From JBLNBQ01 sp050260095 (GTDB lineage: Bacteria; Bacillota; UBA5301; DYFA01): 8,044 bases of DNA. Under the pieces are notes generated by a model. It was not told the DNA's origin and did no database searches. It worked only from the letters and a program-made list of their open reading frames with translations. The stretch is taken from assembly GCA_050260095.1 (NCBI GenBank), contig JBLNBQ010000081.1, positions 1-8,044 of the forward strand, written 5' to 3'. A program made the translations under genes and the position numbers. Shown here in pieces: positions 1 through 5,968 of this stretch (positions are counted from its first letter, which is position 1; every line of letters begins with the position of its first letter).

Positions 1-68
1 CGTGCTCGCCGGTGGTGCTGCCGGCCGCGACCGGCGGCGCGGCGCCCTTCGCGGGCGGGCGTGGCTAG
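1..68 (+). CDS. Possible C-terminal end of an unknown upstream gene (partial)
   Basis: The frame beginning at base 3 is open from the window edge to a TAG at 66-68 and reads CSPVVLPAATGGAAPFAGGRG before the stop. Nearly every codon ends in G or C, as in the recognised genes here, whereas the frame beginning at base 2 is richer in Arg and has poorer third-position bias. A hairpin about 30 nt downstream (97-122) would suit the end of a transcript. The Ala/Gly/Pro-rich tail matches no family I recognise and gives no function. It could equally be chance open frame in GC-rich intergenic DNA. Confidence 0.3.
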   Translation, partial: CSPVVLPAATGGAAPFAGGRG

Positions 69-96
69 CTCTGCCGAACGACCAGCGCCTGCCTTT

Positions 97-122
97 GGCC
101 GCGGGTCCTTTGGCCCGCGGCC
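97..122 (+). terminator. GC-rich hairpin, possible terminator of the upstream transcript
   Basis: GGCCGCGGG (97-105) and CCCGCGGCC (114-122) form a perfect 9-bp stem with an 8-nt loop. The sequence CCTTTGGCC also occurs twice as a direct repeat, at 92-100 and 107-115. No run of T follows, so it is not a classical intrinsic terminator. It could instead act as a factor-assisted terminator or as a protein-binding site just upstream of the candidate promoter at 126-155. Confidence 0.4.
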
Positions 123-125
123 TTC

Positions 126-155
126 GCATACCGCCGACCAGGTGCGGGCAGGTTA
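126..155 (+). promoter_or_regulatory. Candidate sigma-G-like (forespore) promoter for the DUF421 pair
   Basis: GCATA at 126-130 fits the Bacillus sigma-G -35 consensus (G-H-A-T-R). Exactly 18 nt later CAGGTTA (149-155) matches the -10 consensus CATnHTA with one mismatch. A start site near 162 would leave a short leader before the ribosome site GGAGGTG at 178-184. No convincing housekeeping TTGACA/TATAAT pair is visible between the hairpin and the gene. The match was found by eye after considering several sigma classes, so chance is a real alternative. Confidence 0.28.
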
Positions 156-189
156 GCTTCGGGTCGTCAACCGGCCCGGAGGTGTCCCT

Positions 190-927
190 GTGACCTTCCT
201 TCATCTGGTCGACGCCAGCGACCACCTTCCGCTATGGGGCTTCGCGATCCGGGCCGTCCTGGTCTACCTGGGGCTCATCTTCTGCACCCGCCTCACCGGC
301 CGCCGGGAAGTCGCCGCGCTGGACCCGTTCAGCCTCGTGTTGGCTCTGACCGTGGGGTCGCTGGGCAGCCCGCCGCTGGCCAACTCCCGGGCGTCCCTCT
401 TCTCTGCCCTGGTGGCGATCGCGGTCTTCTACTCGGTGCATCTCGTCTTCTTTTTCCTGGAGAAGGCCTCGCCCGTCTTCGCGAAGCTGGTGGGGGACGA
501 GCCGCTGGTGGTTGTCGAGAACGGCAAGGTGGTCGAGGACAACCTGCTCAAGGCGCACTACAACATGGACAACCTGCTGGCGCAACTCCGCCTCAAGGGC
601 TTCCTTCACTTGAGCGACGTCGAGTTCGCGGTCGTTGAGCCCTCCGGCGAGTTCTCGGTGGTACCCAAAGCGCAGGCCCGCCCGGCGACCCCCGCCGACC
701 TGGGCCTCAAGCCTCCGGAGCGGGGCTGGCCGGTCACGATCGTCCATGATGGCCGCCTCAACCAGGAGAATCTCGCCCAGAGCGGGCACGATGAGCAGTG
801 GGTCTTAAGCACCCTGCGCAGCAAGGGCATCGAGCGGCTGGAGGACGTCATGTACATGTCCGTCGACGACCAGGAGAACGTCTACGTCGACTTCATCCGC
901 CCGTCCCGCTGGCAGTACCTGAAGTAG
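190..927 (+). CDS. YetF/DUF421 family membrane protein, first of a tandem pair
   Basis: This 245-residue inner-membrane protein has the YetF layout. Three hydrophobic segments lie at about residues 15-34, 45-63 and 68-90, followed by a soluble two-part DUF421 domain from about 98 to 240. Family marks are the RLTGRRE stretch after the first helix (34-40), the VGDEPLVVVENGK strand-turn (101-113) and DVEFAVVEPSGEFSVVPK (143-160). The GTG start is supported by GGAGGTG (178-184) five nt upstream. The family is abundant in spore-forming Bacillota, and a relative (the 2Duf protein) is linked to spore membrane properties and resistance, but the biochemical activity is unsettled. Residue 48 is Ser where the downstream paralogue and typical members have Asp (PFDF/PYDF-like motif). 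It is almost certainly co-transcribed with the next gene. The family call is firm and the role unknown. Confidence 0.93.
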   Translation: MTFLHLVDASDHLPLWGFAIRAVLVYLGLIFCTRLTGRREVAALDPFSLVLALTVGSLGSPPLANSRASLFSALVAIAVFYSVHLVFFFLEKASPVFAKLVGDEPLVVVENGKVVEDNLLKAHYNMDNLLAQLRLKGFLHLSDVEFAVVEPSGEFSVVPKAQARPATPADLGLKPPERGWPVTIVHDGRLNQENLAQSGHDEQWVLSTLRSKGIERLEDVMYMSVDDQENVYVDFIRPSRWQYLK

Positions 928-939
928 GAGGGAGCAAGC

Positions 940-1695
940 GTGCCCGCCGCCGTGGCTCTGCTCAAAGGACAGGAGAACCTGCCGCTGTGGGGCGTGCTCG
1001 TCCGGTCGCTCTTCATCTATGTGGCGCTCCTCATCGCCCTGCGCCTGACCGGGAAGGAGCAGATCTCCAAGCTGACCCCGTACGACTTCATGGTGACCAT
1101 CCTCTTCGGTTCGGTCGCCGCCCACCCGCTGACCGAGACCAACCTTTCGCTCTGGCCGGCGGTGGTTTCCCTGGCCACCCTGGCCGTCCTCAACGTGGGC
1201 CTCTCGCTCCTCACGGTCAAGAGCCGGCGCGCCCACCGCCTCATCGGCGGCTCCCCCATCGTCGTGGTGGACCACGGGAAGCCTGTCCGACGAGGCCTCA
1301 GGGAAGCGATGTGGAGCATGGACGACGTGCTCTCGAAGCTGCGGGTGAAGGGCTTCCCCAACCTTGCCGACGTGGAATTCGCCGTCGTGGAGGCCAACGG
1401 CGACCTGTCGGTCATCCCCAAGCCGGAGAAGGCACCCCTGACCCCGGCCGACCTCGGGCTGCCGACGAAATACGAGGGCCTTCCCACCCTCTTGATCGAG
1501 GAGGGGAAGGTCCTGTACGAGAACCTGGCTAAGATCGGCCTCGACTACACCTGGCTCATCACGCAGCTCCGCCGGTTCAACCTGCAGAACCCGCAGGAGG
1601 TCTTCCTCGCCAGCCTGGATACGGAGGGGAAGCTCTACCTGCAGACGCAGCGTTCGGCCGACGAACGCCCCTCTCGCCCCGGCCAGCCGCTCTAG
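940..1695 (+). CDS. YetF/DUF421 family membrane protein, second of a tandem pair
   Basis: This 251-residue paralogue of the preceding gene starts at GTG. Its ribosome site AGGAGGGAG (926-934) overlaps the upstream TAG stop, so translation is likely coupled across the 12-nt gap. Hydrophobic segments lie at about residues 16-36, 48-64 and 70-92, and the DUF421 domain runs from about 98 to 236. It keeps the more typical motifs: RLTGKEQISKLTPYDF (35-50) with Asp49, GGSPIVVVDHGK (103-114) and DVEFAVVEANGDLSVIPK (144-161). The two proteins align end to end (both have LPLWG near the N-terminus and TPADLGL near the middle) but have diverged considerably, which indicates an old duplication and probably distinct roles. 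A hetero-oligomer in the cytoplasmic membrane is a reasonable inference. The last 14 residues are a polar, Arg/Pro-rich tail absent from the first protein. The gene ends 14 nt from the convergent LysM gene. Confidence 0.93.
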   Translation: MPAAVALLKGQENLPLWGVLVRSLFIYVALLIALRLTGKEQISKLTPYDFMVTILFGSVAAHPLTETNLSLWPAVVSLATLAVLNVGLSLLTVKSRRAHRLIGGSPIVVVDHGKPVRRGLREAMWSMDDVLSKLRVKGFPNLADVEFAVVEANGDLSVIPKPEKAPLTPADLGLPTKYEGLPTLLIEEGKVLYENLAKIGLDYTWLITQLRRFNLQNPQEVFLASLDTEGKLYLQTQRSADERPSRPGQPL

Positions 1696-1709
1696 CGCCG
1701 GGCGCCTGG

Positions 1710-2126
1710 CTACAGTTCGAACTCCGAGCCCGGGTGGCGTTCCCCCGGCGGGGGCGGGTCGGGCACGAGGATGACTTCCCCCGGAACGAGCAGGGCCGGT
1801 TTGTGCAGACCGTTCAGGGCCGCGAGGAGCCGCGCGGTCGTGCCGAACCGGTTGCTGATGCGGTGAAGGGTGTCGCCGGGCTGAACGACGTACTTGGCGG
1901 TGCGCGCGGGCGGGGGAGTCAGGACGGAGGGAGCAACGGTGGCCGGCCGGCCGGGAACGGCGCGCCGCCGGGAAGCCGGCCTGCGGCTGGCAGCCTTCGC
2001 TCGGGCCCGGCGCAAAGGATAGACGGTGGCGGCGGCCCCAGCAGCGCTGCTGGCTCTCTTCCGGCGAGTGTGGCCCGAGTTGGCGCTGGCGTCGGCGGCA
2101 AAGCGTTGCAGATCGAGGCTCCACAT
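1710..2126 (-). CDS. Small LysM-domain protein without signal peptide
   Basis: The protein is 138 residues from the preferred ATG at 2126. That start has GGGGAGGG (2144-2137) 10 nt upstream. An in-frame ATG at 2159 would add 11 residues, but it has no ribosome site and lies only a few bases past the -10 element. The C-terminal third is one LysM module, about residues 78-121, with the YVVQPGDTLHRISNRFG core, N-G-L in the middle and VPGEVILVP at the end; this fold binds N-acetylglucosamine-containing glycans such as peptidoglycan. The middle (about 20-70) is a strongly basic Arg/Ala/Pro linker. There is no hydrophobic signal sequence, so Sec export is not expected. Intracellular LysM proteins of spore formers that coat the forespore (SafA, SpoVID) are one precedent, and phage structural proteins another. 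The N-terminus MWSLDLQRFA resembles a peptide seen at the start of many Bacillota phage capsid proteins. The LysM call is firm, the role open. Confidence 0.85.
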   Translation of the reverse strand: MWSLDLQRFAADASANSGHTRRKRASSAAGAAATVYPLRRARAKAASRRPASRRRAVPGRPATVAPSVLTPPPARTAKYVVQPGDTLHRISNRFGTTARLLAALNGLHKPALLVPGEVILVPDPPPPGERHPGSEFEL

Positions 2127-2162
2127 AGGATCGGTTCCCTCCCCATTCTCCCTAGGCATCCC

Positions 2163-2170
2163 ATTATATG
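2163..2170 (-). promoter_or_regulatory. -10 element CATATAAT for the LysM gene
   Basis: Read on the - strand, 2170 to 2163 is CATATAAT. It contains a perfect TATAAT and also resembles the sigma-E -10 consensus CATACAnT with one mismatch. It is a conspicuous AT-rich island in GC-rich surroundings. Transcription would begin near 2156, giving a leader of about 30 nt to the ATG at 2126 and excluding the ATG at 2159. I find no good -35 hexamer at the usual 16-18 nt upstream, so the sigma factor class cannot be decided. Confidence 0.45.
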
Positions 2171-2183
2171 ACCTTCGGCGGTG

Positions 2184-2224
2184 CCTGGGGCCTGACCCAG
2201 GGGGGAGCCGGCGCGTCAGCCGGC
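2184..2224 (-). terminator. Two short hairpins at the end of the tetR gene
   Basis: GCCGGC (2207-2212) and GCCGGC (2219-2224) form a 6-bp stem whose loop contains the TetR stop codon. Just beyond, CCTGGG (2184-2189) and CCCAGG (2196-2201) form a second 6-bp stem. Together they could end or attenuate the efflux transcript before the LysM gene. Neither is followed by a T-run, and the second sits where the -35 region of the LysM promoter would be, so it might instead be a repressor site. Confidence 0.25.
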
Positions 2225-2821
2225 CGGGAGGGGGGCCACGCCCCGGGTCAGCAGCCGGACCAGCGCCTGGGCGGTCGGCCCCGGTTCCAACGTCTGCTGG
2301 CCCAGGTAGTGCGCCAAGATGAAGGAGTGCGCCATTCCGATCAGAGCGCGGGCGGCGAATTCCGGCGCCACCGCCTCAGGCGGGCGGCGCTCGACCTGGG
2401 CCTCGGTGAGGAGGCCCGTGAAGATAGTCTGGATGGCTTCATACACGCGGAGCAGGCAGCTCCGGGCGCCCTCCTCGCAGGCGTGTGGGAGGTTGACCAT
2501 GAGCACACCCATCCCGGAGGCGCAGGTGGTGGTCGCCAGAAACTCCTCCAAAGCCGAGGTCAGGCGTTCCTCCCAGGAACCGCCGCCCGCCGCCCGGGCC
2601 TCAAGGGCCCGGACGTGCGCGGCGAAGAGTTCATCCAGCATCGCGAGGTAGAGTTCCTGCTTGCTCGAGAAGTACAGGTAGACCGTTCCCTTGGCGACAC
2701 CCGCCAGTTCCGCGATCTCCTCGACCCGCGCCTCGTGGTATCCTTTTTCGGAGAAGACCCGGTAGGCCGCGTCCAGAATCCTGGCCAGCTTCGGGTTGGC
2801 GGCGGGCGATGGCAGTGCCAC
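2216..2821 (-). CDS. TetR/AcrR-family transcriptional regulator of the efflux operon
   Basis: This 201-residue protein has the TetR plan. The N-terminal helix-turn-helix spans about residues 13-59: helix 1 ILDAAYRVFSEKGY, then IAELAGVAKGTVYLYFSSKQEL, in which GVAKGTVYLYF is the recognition helix region. A divergent all-helical ligand-binding and dimer domain follows from about 70 to 195, with cysteines at 100, 115 and 122. It starts at GTG 3 nt after the pump stop codon, with AGGGGG about 8 nt upstream lying inside the end of the pump gene, so it is translated from the efflux mRNA. By analogy with AcrR-type proteins it probably represses the operon until a pump substrate binds. The operator should lie upstream of the tolC gene, outside the window. 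The ligand cannot be told from sequence. Being last in the operon implies autoregulation. Confidence 0.92.
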   Translation of the reverse strand: MALPSPAANPKLARILDAAYRVFSEKGYHEARVEEIAELAGVAKGTVYLYFSSKQELYLAMLDELFAAHVRALEARAAGGGSWEERLTSALEEFLATTTCASGMGVLMVNLPHACEEGARSCLLRVYEAIQTIFTGLLTEAQVERRPPEAVAPEFAARALIGMAHSFILAHYLGQQTLEPGPTAQALVRLLTRGVAPLPAG

Positions 2822-2824
2822 TTG

Positions 2825-5800
2825 CTACGCCCCCTGACTTCCGGCGGGGGCCGGCGTCGCGGCTGCGGCCGGACCGGCCTGATCCGGCTCCGCCTTCTTC
2901 CTGCTGAACCGGGCGCCCAGGTCGTCGAAGAGCGTGTAGATGACCGGGACGACGACCAGGGTCAGGACGGTGGACATCGTCAAGCCGCCGATGATCGTGA
3001 GGGCCATCGGCGCCTCCGCCTCCGCGCCCTCGCCGATCCCAAGGCCCAACGGCACCAGGCCCAGGATGGTGGTGAGGGTCGTCATCAACACCGGGCGCAG
3101 GCGGGTCGGTCCGGCCCGGCGCACCGCATCGTTGCGGCTATAGCCCCGGCTGCGCAGGGTGTTGGTGTAGTCCACCAGCACGATGGCGTTGTTCACCACG
3201 ATGCCGGCCAGCATGATGCAGCCGATGATCGCGTAGAGCGAGAGCGGCTTGCCGGTGAGGAAGAGCGTCCAGGCCACCCCGATGAACGCCATCGGCATGG
3301 TGAACATGATGGTGAACGGGTGCAGGAACGACTCGAACTGGGCGGCCATGATGATGTACACGAGAACGGCTGCCAGCAGGAAGGCCTGGCCCAGTTGGCC
3401 GAAGGACTCCTGCATCTGCTGCTGGTCACCGCCGTAGACCAGCGTGTACCCTTCCGGCAGGCGGAAGTCCTTGAGGGACGCCATGACGTCTCTGATCACC
3501 GCGCCCGAGAAGCGGTTGTGAATCTGGGCGGTGACGCTCACGAGCCGCGACTGGTTCTCGCGGTTGATCACGTTCGGCCCCATCCCAGGTTCGATGTCCG
3601 CCACCTCGCTTAAGGGGATCGCCAGGCCGGTCGGGGTATTGATGGTCACGTTGCTCAAGTCTTGGGGCGACTTCCGGCTTGCTTCGTCGTATTGGACCCG
3701 GACGTCGACCTCGTTGCCGCCCACGCGGTAGCGGGTGGCCACTTCGCCGCCGATCGCGGTCCGGACCGCCGACGCCACCACGCTGGTGGAGAGCCCGTAT
3801 TGGGCGGCCTTGTCGCGCTTTAGGGCGATTCGGATCTCCGGACGTCCCTCAGACAGCGAGGAACTGGCTTCCCGGATGCCTTCGATCTTGCTGATCCGCT
3901 GCACCACCTGGTCGGCGAGTCCCGCGAGGACGGTCAAGTTGTCGCCCTTGATCTTGACCTCGACGGGGGCACCGCCGCCCATGCTCATCATGCCGCCGCT
4001 CTGGGAAACCTTGATGGTCGCGCCCGGCAGGCGCTTGGCCTCGCCGCGGATCAAGTCCACGATATCGGCGGTGGACCGCCCGCCTTTGGCCGCCTTGCCT
4101 TTCCGGAGGCGCACGGTCAGGCTGGCGTTTTCGGTGCCGGATTCGGTGCTCAGGCTATAGGCGTTGCCGCCGCCGACGTTGGTGAAGACCGTATCCGTCT
4201 CCGGCAGGTTGACGACGACGGCCTCCATGCGTCTGGCCACCCGGTCGGTCTCCGCAAGCGTGGAGCCCTTTGGCATGCTGATGCTCACGCTCAACTCCCG
4301 GGCGTCCATCTGCGGCATGAATTCCTTGTCCACCAGCGCCCAGGGGATGAAACTGGTCACGAAGGCGAAAACCGAGGCCCCGATGACCAACCTGCGGTGC
4401 CGCAGCGCCCAGTCAAGGAGGTGGTAATACCACTCGCCCAGTTTGCCCGCCATGACCCTGGCCGCTTCCTCCTCGTTGGCGGCGAAGCGCACCTTCACGT
4501 TACGCATCAGCCGCGAGGAGAGCACGGGCACCAGGGTCATCGCGACCACCAGGGAGGCCATGAGCGAGTAGGTGACGGTCAGGGCCATCTCCTTGAAGAT
4601 CTGGCCGGCGATGCCCTGCACGAAGAGGATGGGGACGAAGACGACTAGGTTGGTGTAGGTCGAAGCCTGGATGGCCATGCCGACCTCGTCGGCGCCGAGA
4701 GTCGCCGCTTCCAGGAGCGAGTGCCCTTCCTGGCGGTAGCGGTAGATGTTCTCCAACACGACGATGGAGTTGTCGACCATCATGCCGACGCCCAGCGCCA
4801 GGCCGCCGAGGGACATAAGGTTGATGGTCAGCTTGCTGAAGTACATCAGCACGAAGGTGACGATGATCGAGAAGGGGATCGAGAGCCCGATGATCAGGGT
4901 GGGGGCCCAGTGCCAGAGGAAGGCGAAGAGCACCAGCACCGCCAGGAGCGAGCCCATGTAGGCGTTGTCGCGCACGTTGTTGATGGACCGCTCGATGAAG
5001 TCCGACTGGTCCATGGCCGTGGTGACCTTCACGTCCTTCGGCAGGCTCCGCTGGAGCGCGGCCAGCTCCCGCTTGACCTTGCGGGAGACCAGCACAGTGT
5101 TGGCGCTGGCCTGCTTTTGGATGTAAAGGCCAACCGACGGCCGGCCGTCGACGCGCGACATGTTCCGCTGCTCGGCAACTGTGTCGACCACCTTGCCCAG
5201 CTCACGAAGGCGCACCGATGGGCCACCCGGGGAGGAGATGAGGATGTTGCCTATCTCGTCCACCTTCGAGAACTCGCCGATCGTGCGGATCGTCAGTTCC
5301 CGCTTGTTCTCCGTCACCCGACCACCCGGAAGGTTCATGTTTTCCAGGCGCAAGGCCTGGGAGATCTGCGACGCGGAGAGGCCGTACTGCTTCAGACGGT
5401 TCGGATCGAGCGAGACCCGAACCTCCCGGTCGAGACCGCCGGTGACGCTGACCGCCGCTACGCCGTCGATCCGTTCGAGGCGGCTCTTGATCTCGTCGTT
5501 CACCAGCTTCTTGAGGCTGGCGAGGCTCCGGTTGCCGGAGACGCCCAGGTTCATGATGGGCAGCATCGACGGGTCGAACTTCACGACCATCGGCGCCTCG
5601 ACGTCGCTCGGGAAATACCGCTTGACCAGGTCGACCTTCTCCCGCATGGCGAGGGCGGCGAAGTCCATGTCGGTGCCCCACTCGAACTCGACCACGACGA
5701 TGGAGGAGTCGGCCATGGAGTAGGAGGTGATCTTCTTGACGTTGTTGACCGTTCCCAGGATCGACTCGAGGGGCCGGGTGACCATCTGTTCGATCTCCTG

Positions 5801-5968
5801 CGGGCCGGCGCCGCTGTAGGTGGTCATCACCGCCGCGCCGGGGTAGGTGATCTTCGGCAGCAGGTCGATGGCGAGCCTGCCCAAGGCCACCCAGCCCAGC
5901 AGGAGGACCATCGCCACGAGAACGATCGTGGTGACGGGGCGTTTGACGGAGGCGCTGGAAAGGCTCAT
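2825..5968 (-). CDS. RND-superfamily efflux pump (AcrB/SwrC-like inner-membrane transporter)
   Basis: A full-length 1047-residue RND transporter, the proton-driven inner-membrane part of a tripartite pump. TM1 (about 11-30) is followed by the first periplasmic porter/docking region (about 31-335), TM2-TM6 (about 337-487), an amphipathic linker with TM7 (about 527-545), the second periplasmic region (about 548-855) and TM8-TM12 (about 860-1015). TM4 carries GVGMMVDNSIVVLEN with Asp399 as the proton-relay residue; the second Asp of AcrB is Asn here. TM10 has GIVVNNAIVLVDY, Asn replacing the AcrB lysine; both variants are common in the SwrC-like and HAE-type relatives. The stretch at 598-612 aligns with the AcrB switch loop, and a Met/Gly-rich segment follows at 658-667. 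The tail (about 1024-1047) is Ala/Pro-rich and probably disordered. ATG follows directly on the adaptor stop (TAG, then ATG), with GAGGTG 6 nt upstream. Substrates may be drugs, lipids, surfactants or metals; sequence alone does not decide. Confidence 0.95.
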   Translation of the reverse strand: MSLSSASVKRPVTTIVLVAMVLLLGWVALGRLAIDLLPKITYPGAAVMTTYSGAGPQEIEQMVTRPLESILGTVNNVKKITSYSMADSSIVVVEFEWGTDMDFAALAMREKVDLVKRYFPSDVEAPMVVKFDPSMLPIMNLGVSGNRSLASLKKLVNDEIKSRLERIDGVAAVSVTGGLDREVRVSLDPNRLKQYGLSASQISQALRLENMNLPGGRVTENKRELTIRTIGEFSKVDEIGNILISSPGGPSVRLRELGKVVDTVAEQRNMSRVDGRPSVGLYIQKQASANTVLVSRKVKRELAALQRSLPKDVKVTTAMDQSDFIERSINNVRDNAYMGSLLAVLVLFAFLWHWAPTLIIGLSIPFSIIVTFVLMYFSKLTINLMSLGGLALGVGMMVDNSIVVLENIYRYRQEGHSLLEAATLGADEVGMAIQASTYTNLVVFVPILFVQGIAGQIFKEMALTVTYSLMASLVVAMTLVPVLSSRLMRNVKVRFAANEEEAARVMAGKLGEWYYHLLDWALRHRRLVIGASVFAFVTSFIPWALVDKEFMPQMDARELSVSISMPKGSTLAETDRVARRMEAVVVNLPETDTVFTNVGGGNAYSLSTESGTENASLTVRLRKGKAAKGGRSTADIVDLIRGEAKRLPGATIKVSQSGGMMSMGGGAPVEVKIKGDNLTVLAGLADQVVQRISKIEGIREASSSLSEGRPEIRIALKRDKAAQYGLSTSVVASAVRTAIGGEVATRYRVGGNEVDVRVQYDEASRKSPQDLSNVTINTPTGLAIPLSEVADIEPGMGPNVINRENQSRLVSVTAQIHNRFSGAVIRDVMASLKDFRLPEGYTLVYGGDQQQMQESFGQLGQAFLLAAVLVYIIMAAQFESFLHPFTIMFTMPMAFIGVAWTLFLTGKPLSLYAIIGCIMLAGIVVNNAIVLVDYTNTLRSRGYSRNDAVRRAGPTRLRPVLMTTLTTILGLVPLGLGIGEGAEAEAPMALTIIGGLTMSTVLTLVVVPVIYTLFDDLGARFSRKKAEPDQAGPAAAATPAPAGSQGA

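Noticed and set aside
2..193. A 63-codon frame starting at base 2 as a possible small gene
   Set aside because: It spans the hairpin at 97-122 and the candidate promoter, is Arg/Gly/Pro-rich, and runs into the ribosome site and start of the DUF421 gene. The frame from base 3 is the better coding candidate.
805..2124. A 439-codon - strand frame opposite the DUF421 genes
   Set aside because: An antisense shadow. The + strand proteins show full family motifs and well-placed ribosome sites.
2127..2159. Longer start for the LysM gene at ATG 2159
   Set aside because: No ribosome site precedes it and the TATAAT element is only four bases upstream, so the transcript would begin at or after this codon.
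2168..3613. A 481-codon + strand frame opposite tetR and the end of the pump gene
   Set aside because: Low-complexity Arg/Gly/His/Asp composition, no ribosome site and complete overlap with confidently assigned genes.
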